A stretch of DNA of 64,000 nucleotides from Apricaphanius iberus (GCA_028564705.1 JAPXFQ010000166.1:2046001-2110000), one strand, 5' to 3'; counted from the stretch's first letter, positions 47,671 to 61,790 are shown. Notes: generated from the letters alone by a model not told the origin. A program made the numbers and translations.

Positions 47671-49779
47671 CTGAAGGGGGAGGGAGACCGGGATATGTAA
47701 ATCACCATGCCATCAGAATTGGTAGAAGCACTTAAAGGGACGGCAGCATTTTGTTACTATAACAGCTCGCAACAATTGCATTTGCTGACACATAGTTGCA
47801 AGGCTAGCAGACAAAGAGGACAGAATCTGCTTTCTATTGCTGTACTATCTAATAACACTGTAATAGTTAGTCAGACTTGAGTTATTAAATCAGAGTTGAT
47901 TCATGAGGGAAGAGAAAAACAAATATTGATTCCTAAAGAAAATATTTTTTTCTTATTTAGTGTCTATAGAAAAGTGCAAAAGGAAGAAAAGCTACAAGTG
48001 TCTTTGCAGATGGAAAAATAACTATCCTTCAAGAAAAAGACCTTATATCAGAGCCCATTCTCTCACACACATTTTACTGTCAACTGCTGCAATCTGCTAG
48101 AATACTAACTAGTACCAATAACCCAATTTATCTTATTTTATTCCACTATTAAAACTCATAAATATTTAAAACTTTCAGGACAACAATTCAATTTATTTTT
48201 ATGCCACGTCGAAGTCGGAAATCCCCTGTAACCACCTTAAAAGCATTAGCTCAATATATCAGGGTCATTTAAGAGCGTCGAAGTCAAAACATTGGATATT
48301 CAATAACTCCATTTGTAAGTAACACACAGAGGAAAAGATAGCAAAAACAGATAATAAAAAGCGCATCAATCATGTTTATTTCCCTCCAGTGCCCTGTGAA
48401 CATCCCCTCTGCCTGTTAAGTTTGTTTAAAAGTAGAGAGACTTGCATGCAGCAGCATTGATTTGACAACAGTAAACTAGGCCGCAGTCGATAGGCTTTAT
48501 CAGTTATTACACAAGTCAGCTAATTCTCAGTAAATGTACTTAAATGCTCTTTTGAAAAGGCTTTCATGCCTCGGTCTCTACTCTATGAGCTATTGATATA
48601 TTGACAAAACTACAACAGCTACTGAAATATCCTGGTCAAGTATTCAGCCCTGCAGTCATAGCACATCTAGCTTGATGTAAAGCCAAAACGGTTTTTATGA
48701 CATTACACTGTCCCTCATCACTCCCTGTTAATTCCCTCAGTTAGGGAGCGGTCCTGCTAATCAACAAACTTATTTATTTCACCCCTTTCTTAACTGAAGT
48801 CCATCCCATTATTTTTTTCAGTGCGGTCCATCTTAAGTTGCTTAAAAATTAACACAGGGTTACAAGAACCTTTTTACAATAAAAAATATAACTTAACAAA
48901 AATTTGTTTTTCTTTGCATAATGAGGATATTCTGTAACTAAAGAACCCTCCTAATAACCACAAAAAAGGAATGGAAAACACCTTTTGTATTCCCAACCAG
49001 GCAGGAGTAATCATCTCCTGCTTGCCAATACAGTTGTTCAAGGAAACAGCTGTCTGAGCAGAGGTGGAAGTCTATGAATTTTGTTGTAAAACATTACTGC
49101 CAAAAGCCAATCAGATGATTCTGTGTTTAAATAAATATAAGTAAAGGTATGGCTGATATTTATGAAGTTATTCTTTTTTACATTTTAAAACATCTAAACT
49201 CTATCCATCACATTCCTGTCTGCTGAAAATAATACCAAATGTTCCCTAAAATAGTCCAAGATCTTCTGCAGGATCCTTAAATCCCATGTATATCCTGCCT
49301 GCATAAATCTTCATAGCTGCATGAGAATTAGGATATTGTACAGCTGCATGGGTGCTCAGATTACAAAATAATCCCCAGGTAAATTTTCTTAACCTTTAAA
49401 AATGGGGCAAGGTGTCATTTCCTGCTATATGACACATGTAGCAAGACTAATTCTCCACCCACACATCAATACTTACTTTGTTCTCAAACATTACTGTGAT
49501 AGGCAGCCTACATTTTAAAGCTATTTCGCTTCCTTGTACCCGCCCCCAAAGTTGAGCACAAACAAGTTACCTGCATTCATGTATGCGAATATGTTTCTTC
49601 CCCCATCATGTATTTTTTATTCTGCTTTATCAAGATGTTTAATCAACATGCATGACAATTTGAGCCTGCACAACACAGCGTTCCATGCATAATTTATACA
49701 GAAATGCAGACGTATGTTTCCAGCAGCACTTTCACATCTCTAAGCGGCAAATGGTTTTGCCCATTTCTTGTCTCATCTA

Positions 49780-50135
49780 CAACCGCATTACAGAATGATT
49801 AAAGCTAGGTCGACTTTAATTAATGAAAGGTCACGAGTGGCCTAAGAGTACAATGCAAATGGAAGAGACACTAAAACTGCAGCAGCAGATTAACTCTGGA
49901 AACAGATTAGGAGAAACACTCAAAGCTATGGCAGCGGGCCATTTCTAACCCAAATCTGAAAGATGTAAAGGACAATAGCCTGAAGGTTGTCTTCTAATTA
50001 ATTGTCTTCATTAACCATTCTAATACAATGATATGAAACAGTTCCATTAATCTAATCACGCAAGCTGAATAACCCCATTGCCGACACAAAGATTAAACTC
50101 ATCTGTTCTAAGCATATAAATTTCGTCCCTGCTCT
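49780..50135. promoter_or_regulatory. Candidate conserved non-coding element
   Basis: Non-repetitive DNA dense in homeodomain-type cores (GACTTTAATTAATGAAAGG, TCTAATTAATTGTCTTC, CATTAATCTAATCACG) and an octamer-like ATGCAAAT at 49853-49860. It lies in a long intron of a developmental transcription factor gene, where such elements are common. Inference from motif density only. Confidence 0.3.
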
Positions 50136-50179
50136 GCCAGTCACTCAGTGGGGACAGTTCATGGGCGCCCTCTTCAAGC

Positions 50180-50445
50180 ATCTCCCAGACAGACACTTAC
50201 ACACACACACAGACACACTCTTGTCTGGCTAGCAGTAGTGAGGACCGTGTAACCCAGAAACTTTTTCTAGCCTTAATCATTATTAATCTCTTCCTAACCC
50301 TAACCTTAGCTAAAACGTAATACCCACCATACCTCTAAAGTCAACCAGCAGAGCTCAGTAATATTATCTGAATGTGAGAACCAGGCAACATGTCCTCACT
50401 TTGTATTAAACTGTCCTCACAAGTGCAAAACCTGAAATGGTGAAA
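50180..50445. repeat. Diverged interspersed repeat with CCCTAACCCTAA-like core
   Basis: The combination of a CA-rich start (50197-50218), GTGAGGACC, CTAACCCTAACCTTA and TGTCCTCAC motifs is typical of a widespread vertebrate repeat whose halves contain GTGAGGAC and GTCCTCAC. I cannot name the family. The TAACCC unit occurs only about twice, so this is not a telomeric array. Confidence 0.4.
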
Positions 50446-53400
50446 CACACACACCATCCAGATACACAGAAATACCATCCAGGTGCTTTGCAGCCTTCCT
50501 CTCATGAGTTTTTCTTCCTTGCCAGTGACTGCAAGGGCCTACTCAGACCCATAGGTGTCACTCTATACAAGCTGGGAGAGAGCAACTTGCTCGCTCACAT
50601 TAATGAGTTGCGGGGGGAAGGGGCCCAGGCAGCATCAGACAGAAACACATGGGGAAAGGAAAAAGGGAAGAAATATGTGAAGATGACAAAAGCAGATGCT
50701 ATGCTAAAGCTGTCCGGTGGAGATGAGACACTGAAAATGGAAAGATTACCTTCAGATGAGAGAGAGCAGTCTTCCTTTTTCCCCCCGAAGAGCAGTGATT
50801 ACACTAATGCTAATCAGACTGACAAGCACAAACGGACTAATAAATAATTGATGGTAACCACTGCACTTTCCAGTATTCCTTCCCAGACTGTAGAGAAGAG
50901 CAGCAGCAAGTAATAATAGTCACTCTGGATATCTTTCACTTGGTCAGACTCCTCCTCCGTCCACGGCCTCAGCTGAATAAACCGCTATGATGATAACTAC
51001 CTTTTTTTTCAATTGTGGAACTACAGTCCCACCTGAAAAACGGCTCCACTGATTCTCAAAGTATTTTCTGCTGCATATTCAGTTCTCAGACAATAACACT
51101 AATGTCTTCTGTAGCTTGACATACATGAGCCGTGGATCACCACTGTGAGGGATGAGCTGAGCTTCTCCCTCTGCCAGGCTCCTTAGTTCTTGGAAAGAGG
51201 GTTGTGTTCTGCCTCCTTCTGGGTATAGCTCGGTGTCTGGTCCCTCATTACTCTCATTTTCATTATCAAAGCTGCTGTTGTCAGTTTTAACCAGGTGTCA
51301 CAGGGTTGCACTGTAAATCAGGGAGGTACGCACCCCCAATGCTTTATCCCAGGGTGGACAGCTTCCTTTTCTTTAGCACTGTTCTGTCGGATAAAAAGCA
51401 ATCTTATTTCACACTTCACAGACTCCATCTTTCTCCTCTACTTCGTCTTTTAAGCATTCCCCTCTGCCTCCCCCATCACCCAGCTCTCCTCTTCGTTGTA
51501 TTAAAGTTGGCCTGACTCTGGACTAGAGGGCGCAAAATGAAAGTGACAGGAGGGTACCATGGGACAATGAGACAGTGGACCCATGCTGAGGGCTTTCATG
51601 CATTGTCCGCTACTCATATCAGCACCTCTGCACTCCGCACACAGGACCCCCCTCCCTCTTCAAAAGCTAAACAAACAGGAAAACCCTCCCAACTCTACCA
51701 GCACCCCACCCTCCCAATACTATTAGAAGCTCTCTCCTTGAGTCTTCATAAGGTGCACCTCATAAAACCGCGACTGAGTAAAACATGCCCACAAAGTAGC
51801 AATAAACCGCAATGTGATGTTATCAGAAAGAATAGCCACTTGCATCACAATACTTATGCTGAAATTAAACAAAATAAAAAATGGACACACTGTCAAAAAT
51901 AAAATCTGCCATGGCAGTAAAACTGATATGTAGGAAAATGGTATTTAAATTACAATTATAATTTCTAACTCATTAAAACCTCGAACTAGTGTGGTAATAT
52001 TTTTGAAAATTGACCAAATAAGAGGGAGACTGGCTCATGCAAAATCAAAGCCTATTTTCTCTCTTTGCTCCACTCACACATATCCTCACACCCTGCTCTC
52101 CCACACGGTAGGTTTTGAAAGGAAAGAAGAGTAAAGCTACCTCAGTGCTGCTGGTTAGGGTTACGTGTTAGATTCCTGACCTCTCTACGGGTGGAGTCGC
52201 CAGCCTCTCCCTTTTGGCACTGCTCTGACCTCAGGATCTCAATGTGAATGAAAACTTTGTGTCTTCACTGGTAGAGGACAAGAGGAGTGAAAGGGAGCAA
52301 GAGCAAGGAAGGAGAAGGTAAAGCGTGTGAAGGAGGGGGTACAGCGTAAGGGCAACTATTATAAAAAATATATTTTTAAATTTACACAGCAGGTTAATCA
52401 CAGAAGCTGCCATAGAAGCATGTCAGTGACCGCTCCTTTTTTAAGCCATTGCGTTGTTTTTGGTGCATGCACACCAGCTTAAAGGTCCTAATTCGGATTC
52501 CCCTTACATCTTAAAGTCAATATTTTTCTTTTTCATTTTCATTAAAAAAACACAATCTCATAGCAGCTAATTTAAATATTTTTATGCTCTTGATACTTAG
52601 TCAATTAAAATATTTTCCCCAATGTGTTATTTCATGGGAAAGTCTAATTAGATATACTTACTGTAATAATGAAATGTTTGGATACATTACAACTAAGGTA
52701 AAGAGTGCTGCTCCAATTCTTTTGCCTTTGTGTTTTACTCAAGTGATAAAGGAGAGGAGGATCTAGGTTAATGTGGTTGTAGACAGGGAAAGAGCATGCA
52801 AAGGCTGCTCACTCTTCAGCCCCGTCTGATGCACACAGCACACACACACACACATCTCCGACTTTGTTAAATGCCAAGATGATGGCTGCAAACTAACACA
52901 TATTATGTCCACAATGAAAGATGCAGGCTGTACTTTTTCCTTTTTCTTGATAGGACGTCAGACTAAAAGCCTGGATAAGGGGCAAAAGCATAATCAGGCA
53001 ATACTCTTTTATCTACCCTGCCTGAGGGACATTGTCCTGCACAAAGAGACACTCTGCCTCTTTAGTTACTCGGTACAGCAAGCCACCCCCCAACCCCCAT
53101 CTCACCATGCATTTATGCTTATCGTCTACCACTTCTGCTTACCTTTAAATGAACCTCTTTTTGTTAATTCATCTCTTTCTTCATCATCTTCAAGCTCAAA
53201 CTACAATTCACTTTACTTTGTTTGTGGCTACTGAAAAACGGCCAAGCAGAATGTGGGTGTGGGGGGTGCGGGGGTAGATGAAAAAAAGGCATCACCACTG
53301 TCATGAAGGGCAATCACATCAACTCTGAAATATTCACCAGTGACTTGGAAAATGTGATGGTACAGTTATGACAGGCGAACACTCTGGCCCCCGTCCCCCT

Positions 53401-55744
53401 AACCCAACTCCCGACACAGCCCCCACCGCACCGGCCCCTCTCTCCATCCGGGTGGAAGCATGGTGGACATTCTGAAAATGTGTAACCGGGAAAATTTATT
53501 GATTTTTCATTTGCCGAAAAGGGACACACAAAAATCACATAACCTGAAACTGTCACAGCTCTTCTGTTCATAGCTCATCTCTACTGATGTTTGGCTTTTG
53601 CCACAAACTCTCTTTAATTACCAGGTATAGTAAGCTTCACAGCCTTTCTCCACAGAGACGCAGCCACATACAGCCTGCTGGGCTTAACAAGAGAGCCCAT
53701 ATCTATTATATATGACATACACCCAGCAGCTTTTGTTTCATATCTAACTAATAAGTGCACTGAATGGGACTATACCCACAGTTTGTTTTTTTATTATACA
53801 AAGATGTAGTGCAAAAGCTTTCTTGAGGAAAGCCTTGAAAATTACAAAATGCAGCGCGACACATTAAAAAGGCCTTTTCATATGAAAAGATCATTCTGAA
53901 TGGTCCGAGCACTTTTTTGAAGCTCCACTGCTTAACATGAAATTCTCCCATTGATCTAAGATTTTCTCAGGTAGCAAGCAGGTCTGCGTATGTTTCACTG
54001 AGTGTGCACACTTGTGCATATCTATGTCCATTAACAGGTACTTATCTGTTTATCTCTCCTTTTAGGCACTGCAGACCAGTACAGTGAACTGTCTGAAAAC
54101 GATCTCTGTCTGTCGATTTATCGAATGTACCATTTGCATATCTTTGTAGTGCTTCCATCTGCCTGTGGACCATTCTGTGGTGGTATTAGCTCAAAAAATC
54201 AATGTTGCCATGGCGGGATATATGCAGCCCCTACCTCTGCACGTGCTTGGAGTCCGGCTTATAGCTACCACATGAGTCTATTTACATGAGTCCTGCTGGT
54301 ACAAGACCCCCCACCCCACTCTTTGCAATTCTTCAAATCTTTGTAAACTTAAAGTCCACAAACATATTTCTCAGCATGCCTCCCAAGAGTAGGCGGGTTT
54401 GCCATCCTCCTCTGTGGTCATACTGCCTATCGGTTTCCATCCAAAGCCCTGAGCTTGACCGTCTGTTTGTTTATGAAAGCGTACGCAGAGATAAAACAGA
54501 ATCCAACAAGGTTATGAATACCAATTTTGCTGATCAATTTGATTTCAAATTTAAAATGTAGGGTAGCATTGATGCGTGTTTGCTCTCTAAGGTCGAGCGG
54601 CTTGCTGAGTTCAGATGTTTTATGTTAGTAGAAAGGAAAGGTGGAGAACGGTGTGATGTGTTTCATCTTATTCATTCATTTATTACACTTATTTCTGTTT
54701 GTTACATCATGCCGCTATACATTTATGTATGGAAAAAGCACATGAGAATACCTTAGTGTTGATATACATTTTTCTTGCCGTTGGTGTAGTGGATGTGGAG
54801 GGAAACTTTTCTTTTCAGTATCCACTGACTGGTTACTCATAGCTAATTGCTAAAGAAATCCAATGATTACACTGCAGAGGCACTTTAAAACATCTCAAGA
54901 GAGCAACCACATATTGGGTAAAAAAAAGAAGTTCTCGCTACCTCCATCCATTCAGTCTCTAACACAAATCAAACACAGGTAGCTTTCTTTTACCATTTGT
55001 CTTTCTTTCTGCTCGTCTTTGCATAGACCATCCATTACTTTCACATGAAATATGAAAAGGCAATATCCTCTCTGTGTTTGTACTGAAGCGTAATGCGATT
55101 GTGTTGTCATTTATAGGAAATAATCACAAACCTCTCTTTCATTTTCCAGTTCAAATAACCATGAAAAATTAACCTTCAATGTCAGGGAGGACAACAAAGG
55201 GATGCACACAGACTATTGCTCCACCACTGCGCTTGACATTTCGCCTTAATAGGAAAACGGCTGGTTGTTTCTATCTTTCTTTTTCCCCCCAATCTTTTTC
55301 TTTTGCTAACCCTATTTTTTCTGTTACCTAATTAAAAAGTGCTACACTGAGCTCTTTGCAAATCATTGCTGTCTTTTTTCACCAAAGCGGGTCGGTGTGT
55401 TAAAGGAACAAAAAAATTTGTAGGTTAGAAAACTCTGGTCCTGTGCACAAAGAGCATCCTGCTCATTGGCACCCTTTCCCCTGTCCGTTAATGCTCGCTG
55501 CCAAGGGGAGATGTCGCCAGACAACCACTAAGGGGCCCAGGTCGCTGTGACTACCGTCCAGCAGCCTTACAAATAAATAATTCAAGAGCTATCAGACTCT
55601 CTGGCAGCAGAGCAGTCCCAAAAAACACACTGTCAGAACATGGCTTGCATAGAGCTTCCTAACTGATCAGCATTTAGCCCTTACAAACGAAGCACAACTA
55701 GATATATGTACGAGATCAACACAATTAGTCTGAGGACCCTTTTA

Positions 55745-56010
55745 ATTTCTCCATCCATTTTCTGAACTGCTTAATCTTTGAGGGGTCGCAGGGGGGCTGG
55801 TGCCCATCTCCAGCTGTCAACGGGCGAGGGGCAGGGTACACCCTGGACAGGTTGCAAGTCCATATAGAGGCCACATAGAGACAGACAGGACAAACAACCA
55901 TGCACGCACACACTCACACCTAAGCACAATTTAGGTTGATCAATTAACCTGTCATGTTTTTGGACCATGGGAGGAAGCCAGAGTACCCGGGGGGAAACCA
56001 AGCATACACA
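55745..56010 (-). mobile_element. tRNA-derived SINE, 5'-truncated
   Basis: The minus-strand body shares CACATAGAGACAGACAGGAC, ACACTCACACCTAAG and GATCAATTAACCTG with the copy at 56985-57348 and is related to the SINE at 33081-33452. The tRNA-like head is missing past about 56010. Confidence 0.8.
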
Positions 56011-56519
56011 AGGGATCTTTATTTTCACTCCAAGCGGCAGACTGTGGAATGGGCAGACTGTATTTCCCTTTAAATAAACAGACAAATAACCAAAAAAAAT
56101 TTCAGTGCAGTAATAAAGAATGCATTTAAACAAGTAAATTTTGGGAAGCATCACAATCCAAAAAGACTTGGAAAAAAAACCTAACTTTAAAGCTTCAAAC
56201 CTTCAAATCAACAGACACTGCTACACACTACTATTAGCAAAACCAATCATGCCCTGACCAGGCTTAACGCCGTCATCATCCAGCATGGTTACATGCAGAA
56301 TAATTGAGCTAAATTGAGCTTTTTGTAATAATTGGATTGATAGCTTAACCAGAGTGGGAACCTTTATGCTAATTTACATGTCACTCAAAAACTCAAATTA
56401 TTGAATGAAGTGCATTCACCAACTAGTTTGAAATTGGACTTCCTGGTTACCCTAGAGCTTCACACACATAGTAAACACATACTGGTAGCAGTTGGGCAGA
56501 TTATTATCATTATTATTTA

Positions 56520-56920
56520 GGTATTCAAAGAGTGCCCTCTATAGTGTCTACTGTTAAGTCTAATTACTGTTCTGTTTTTAAAAAGATAGAAGATGATCTT
56601 AATAGATGGAACCCTCTCCCCTCGTCAGTGCCCGTATGGATCTCTATAGTCAAAATGAACGTATTGCCAAGAATCAACTTTATTATAATAAATTCCATGC
56701 TTCCTTTATCTCCCCCAGCTGATTATTGGAAAAAGGTGGACTCCTCACTCAAGTTGTTAATATGGAACAACAAGCGCCCATGTATAAAATGGACAGTCTT
56801 ACAAACACTAACACTAGAAGGAGGGTGGGGAGTCACATATTTCAAATTGTATCATTTGTCTTTAACGTTTCAGCACATTAAATGTTGTAGCTCCAATTAA
56901 ACTTCCAAGATTTTCTTTTT
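56520..56920 (+). pseudogene. L1-type LINE ORF2 fragment (post-RT region)
   Basis: A plus-strand open frame reads IEDDLNRWNPLPSSVPVWIS, IVKMNVLPRINFIIINSMLP, WNNKRPCIKWTVLQ and LEGGWGVTYFKLYHLS. This is the conserved segment after the reverse-transcriptase domain of fish L1/Tx1-group ORF2 proteins (pattern iKMnvLPRlnf followed by fiW and GG). It lacks the catalytic domains and the Cys/His C-terminus. It lies between two SINE copies. Confidence 0.8.
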
Positions 56921-56984
56921 TTCCAGTGCATCATGAACAATGCTCACTGCAACAGCGACCTATAATTATTGGTTATTAGTCAAT

Positions 56985-57348
56985 CCATCCATCCATTTTC
57001 TTAACCGCTTAATCCTTAATGGGTCACGGGGGTGCTAGTGCCTATCTCCAGCTGTCAACTGGCAAGAGGCGGGGTACACCCTGGACAGGTCGCCAGTCCA
57101 TCACAGGGCCACATAGAGACAGACAGGACAAACAACCATGCACACACTCACACCTAAGGACAATTTACAGTGATCAATTAACCTGACAATCATGATTTTG
57201 GACTGTGGGAGGAAGCCGGAGTACCCGGAGGGAACCCACGCGTGCACGGGGAGAACATGCACACTCCATGCAGAAAGACCGGGATATGAACCCACAAACT
57301 TCTTGCTGCAAGGCAACAGTGCTAACCACTGCACCACCGTGCAGCCCC
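56985..57348 (-). mobile_element. tRNA-derived SINE, near full length
   Basis: Minus-strand copy of the same family as 33081-33452. The head GGCTGCACGGTGGTGCAGTG lies at the right end, box B around 57283-57297 (GTGGGTTCATATCCC), the body contains GCATGGAGTGTGCATGTTCT, and the GATG tail is at the left end (CCATCCATCC). No target duplication was found. Confidence 0.85.
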
Positions 57349-57751
57349 TAACTAATTTAGATTTTATTCCAGCATTGCAATATAAGCCTCGGTCTTTAAG
57401 CATCCAGATTTCTACAGAACTGTGACATCAGAATGTATGGTTCCATTCTTTTGCATATTTATCCATTCATTGTGTTCTTTATTTTTGGTAGTTATAAATT
57501 TCTCCTAAATAATAGTGTGTGTAGTAGCTCGGTTGATTCAAATGTTTGCCTTGTTGTTATTCTTCTTTTTTAAATAACTTCTTGTATTTTGGAAAGCTGT
57601 TGTTTGTCAACTTTATTATACATACATAGGTAGTAAGGTGCTGTTCACTGAACGTCTAGAGCTCACCCTTCCCTTTGTGCTTATTATTTCAGCCTCAACC
57701 AGGTAGTTAATAAACTATAAATGAGACTGGAATATATGACTTTTAATATAG

Positions 57752-57754
<3 letters not shown>

Positions 57755-57797
<43 letters not shown>
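57755..57797. repeat. (AT)n microsatellite
   Basis: About 21 AT units directly before a Tc1-like relic. Confidence 0.95.
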
Positions 57798-57799
<2 letters not shown>

Positions 57800-57801
<2 letters not shown>

Positions 57802-58590
57802 TGTCACCAAAACTGTAGCTCTTGTTGGGTGCTTCCAGTCTGGAGGCGTCAGTATCTATAAAAAGTGCTCCAAGGAAAGAACTGTGGTGAACCAGAAAGA
57901 GGTCATGAGTAGCCCAAGCCCTTTAATGTATGTTGGGAAACAAGAACTGGCTCATGTAGAAGTCAATACTGATTCTTAATAGAAAATATCAGAAAATGAA
58001 GGGCAACAAAGTTTGTTGCCTACGGGGCTGCATATCTGCACAACAGTCAGGGTACTAACTGCCGAGAATGGGCCTGTGAGCATTGAATTAGATCAAAAAC
58101 CAATGGTAGAAAACGTGGCACTAGAATGTACTTCGAGAAAAAGCCAAAGTGGTGCTTTGGGAAATGTTTTTCTGGGAAGCCTTGGTTTCTGTATTTCTTT
58201 GTTGTGGATGTTAATTTAATAAGTAGCACCAACATAGCAATGTTTCATACCTTGAAAACCTCTTGATAGAAAGCATTTAGTTACGTCTGTGGGCTTGTTC
58301 ATCAGAATAACACCCCATGCCACAAGGCAGAAATGCTTTAGGAATGGTTTAAGAACCATAACAGTATTGAGGTATCAACATAGTCTACAAATTCCCCAGA
58401 ACTCAATCCAATCAAGCATTTGTGTGATATGCTGCACAAAGAAGTCCGATCCACCTCATGACTTACAGGACTTGAAGGATCTGCTGCTAACATCACGGTG
58501 CCAGATACCACAGCACACCTTCAAGGGTCTAGGAGAATCTATGCCTCACTCGGTCAGGTCTGTGTTGGACCAGCACTATTAGGTGAATGT
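57800..58590 (+). pseudogene. Tc1/mariner-superfamily transposase relic
   Basis: The 3' part resembles the C-terminus of a DDE transposase: codons around 58385-58440 are a broken form of the SPDLNPIEHLWD motif (the DNA reads CCCCAGAACTCAATCCAATC), followed by DLQDLKDLLLTSRCQIPQHT and a terminal segment ending at a stop near 58580. Earlier parts (57830-58330) show weak similarity only and many frame breaks. No terminal repeats were identified. The copy is inactive. Confidence 0.65.
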
Positions 58591-59041
58591 TTATATTGCT
58601 ATAACTAATCAGTCCATAACTACACATTACTAAACGTCCACTCAGATAAAGTTCCTTTACCCCTTATCCTGTCACTTGTAGTGATTTACTATAACGTAAT
58701 TCTGCCTTAGCTGTTTACTTCTTTGAATATACAAACACTTTCTAGACCGACTAGTGGAACAAAGGGTACATTCATATGCTAGAACATACTACCTTATAAA
58801 AAGGTTTTACTTGAAGGTCAAGGTCTAGGGTTAAGAAAAGGCTAAAAGGTTATTACATTTAAACAGGTGTGATTGAAAGCAAGCAAACTTTGCTTTACTT
58901 TAAGTCTGAGAAAACGAGCTGAAACCTCCTACAGGGGTGGAACTGTGCTGCCTGCTGTGCTGCTCTCCAGAGGAGGTGCCATGGAGTGATTACAGTCAAA
59001 CATTGCTACTCAGTTAACTTTGTCTCAGCCACAGTAGAGGG

Positions 59042-59183
<142 letters not shown>

Positions 59184-59199
59184 CAGACAAAATTAAATG

Positions 59200-61072
59200 T
59201 CTTGTAGTGTCTCATATTGCTCCTGTACCTTTTACCAAGTACTAAAAAAAGAGAGGCCTCAACTCTTCAGTGGCAATCACTGAGGTCAAATAGTTTTAGG
59301 GTTTTTTGTAAGGCTGTCTGATGTCCGAAAGCTCTAACACACCCCTGGCTTGGCAGAAAAAGAAAGTAAAAAAAAAAGAAATACACCTGAGAAGAGCTCT
59401 GTAGGGGAGCAGATATTACATGGACAGTTTACTTGTCCTTGGATTCTGAAGTAGAGGCCAATTAAATGGCTTTGTAGCATCCAATTTGTGCTGAGTGAAC
59501 AGGTATGAATGTTGGGGTGGAGGCTTCATGGCAGCGGGCATAAAGAGGACAGAACAGAGCACACTCTCAGAAAGGAGCCAGCCAACTGTACTCAGTGGAT
59601 TTCTGAGTTGTGCATATTTGCAGGACAATAGGATGACATAAAAACTAAATTTAATGTAACTATAACTTTTACCAGAGTCTAAGCATCATACATACTGATA
59701 GGACACCAGCTCGTCCAGTCCAGTCTCTGTTCTGTTTAATGCTGACTGAGACACAGACTTATGGAAATAAGTGGGTCTGGGTAGGGAAGTTCATACCCTC
59801 TCAGAGGCATAGTCAGGGAATTAACAACCCCTCCCCAACAGACTCATGGCCTCCTGCTAAATTGGTACCAGATTTTACCACATCATGCATTTTTATTGTA
59901 TGTACATGTAGTTGTTAGTGTTGCTGTTATGGTTATTTTTAATATAAAAGGAGCTATTGTAGTTCTTGCTGCAGAATACTCTTCTCATTCATTAGCAAAA
60001 GGTTTGAGAGCTGGGGGTGAGAACCCAATAATGTAAAAATTATATTATTTATCTCAATGGCTGGAGGTTTGCTCCAACTATAGGGCCTAAAGGCAGGGCC
60101 TCTAACTAGCAAAGGGGTGTCTCTGGAGAACTGCTGGAGTAAACAATTGAGAAAATATTATGCCAGGGGTGTCAGTTACCAAGAGAAAGCAAACACTAAT
60201 CACTAAACTAATCATTAAAACACCCTGCCTACGATAATATGGCTCCTTGTGGATTTGTGGTTCTTCCCCTGTGTACTGATCCAACATCCTAACACTCCAT
60301 CATGCCCTCAGCCTCAGTCCTGGCTCTTGCTCATGAATAGGCACCGATACAGATCCCTCCTCTTCATTCAGCCATGGTTTCTGTTGGCTCAAGCCAGGAA
60401 CGGTGGCCTCTTGAGAAGACTGTGATGAGAATTCATTTCTACCAATTATGTGCTCTTGTCCACTGGCTCAGTTCATCAGTTCAGTGCAACCAAGTCAATG
60501 AAAGGGCCTGTAATGAAGCAATCAGATGCAGCCTGGTTTTCTGGGCCCTTCACTCCATTCTTGGCTACCAGACCCAATCTCCCAGTGCAGAGCATTGGGC
60601 TGGGCTAGAGTGGGGTGGGCTATGGCGAAGGAAGAGTGGACATAAACTGCACAGAGGCATTAATTCAAAACCTTGTCTTTCATAGACTGGAGGAGAAGCT
60701 ACTCTAACATGTTTCTCACCAGGTATGCTGGCTCCTGTGGCTTTAGAGAATCACCTATTTGGTGATAGATCCATTAGTTTTTAGCCAGCCTTCAGTATTG
60801 AAGCTTACCCAGCTAGTGAGCTATGGCTGGGATGGAGTCTGTATTTTTCAGTTAAAGTTTCTTTGGTACAGATATCTGTTATCATTCTCACTGTTTTGAT
60901 TAATGCCTTTTTGGGCCAATCAGGTCCTTCTGCAGTCACTTCTTCGCTGGAAGTTAATAGATTAATGTATGTATTTATCTGTGACTCAAAGTAGAAGATG
61001 ACGGATCTAATATTTTAAATAATGCTGTTAAAGTTGCATTTCAAATAAATTTCCCTACCATCTTTTCAAATA

Positions 61073-61117
<45 letters not shown>

Positions 61118-61360
61118 GTGTGTATGTGTCTGTATACTTTGATCAATCAGGGTTCAGCAATAGGGAAAAAAGGCCAAAATGCACAACATACTCTATAAAG
61201 TTTGACAACATCAACAATGCTCAAACCTCACAAGGAAGACGTTAGATTTGCTGTGTCATAAGCTTCCATTACAGTGTACTTCTTCATTCACATTTTAACC
61301 GCTCCCAGCTTTAGCCAAAAGACCCCACAGCTGGATTCTACCTGACAAGAACTCCTTAAC
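59200..61360. other. Non-coding stretch, no gene recognised
   Basis: Mixed-composition intronic DNA; no exon or named transposon. It includes a (TG)n(TA)n microsatellite at 61071-61113. Confidence 0.4.
61071..61113. repeat. (TG)n(TA)n microsatellite
   Basis: TG units change to TA units near 61085; a second short TG run follows at about 61115-61130. Confidence 0.9.
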
Positions 61361-61790
61361 AAGCAGCAGTCATTAACCTCAGGAGCAGGCAGCTGCCATG
61401 TGATGTAGTGCTCTCGGCCTGCTGCAGAAGGGCCCTATTGATCCCAGACATACTTGGTGCCTTCCTGGATGTTTATAATCAATATGCAAATGGCCAGCTG
61501 CATTGATTCGATATTAATTTTCAATTAGGGAATTCTCATGGGGATCTAAGGAGTCAATACAGAACCATTCAAAAGGAAGGCTTGAGCAACTTGCAGGCAT
61601 TGACGTTCCTCCACCCAAGACAACTTACTTACTGTTTATTTAGCCTGCCCTGCTTTAAGTCCCGATTAAGGCTTCAGATAATGGCGAGAGAGACAGATGG
61701 ACCTTTCTGCACTTCTGCAACACCCATTAGATAACCGGATTTTGAAAGGCTTGGTCAAACTAATAAGTAATTATTCTACACATTGTTTGG
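61360..61790. promoter_or_regulatory. Candidate conserved non-coding element
   Basis: High-complexity DNA with an octamer-type ATGCAAAT (61483-61490), TAAT-rich text (CGATATTAATTTTCAATTAG) and balanced composition, next to AT-rich flanks. Together with 62590-62800 it looks most like deeply conserved regulatory DNA in this window. Not tested by alignment. Confidence 0.35.

Noticed and set aside
50285..50310. Telomere-like CTAACCCTAACC
   Set aside because: Only about two units, embedded in a diverged interspersed repeat; not an interstitial telomeric array.
50437..50847. 136-codon open frame on the plus strand
   Set aside because: No recognisable domain, no splice or promoter context, low-complexity ends; best explained as chance within the presumed zfhx4 intron.
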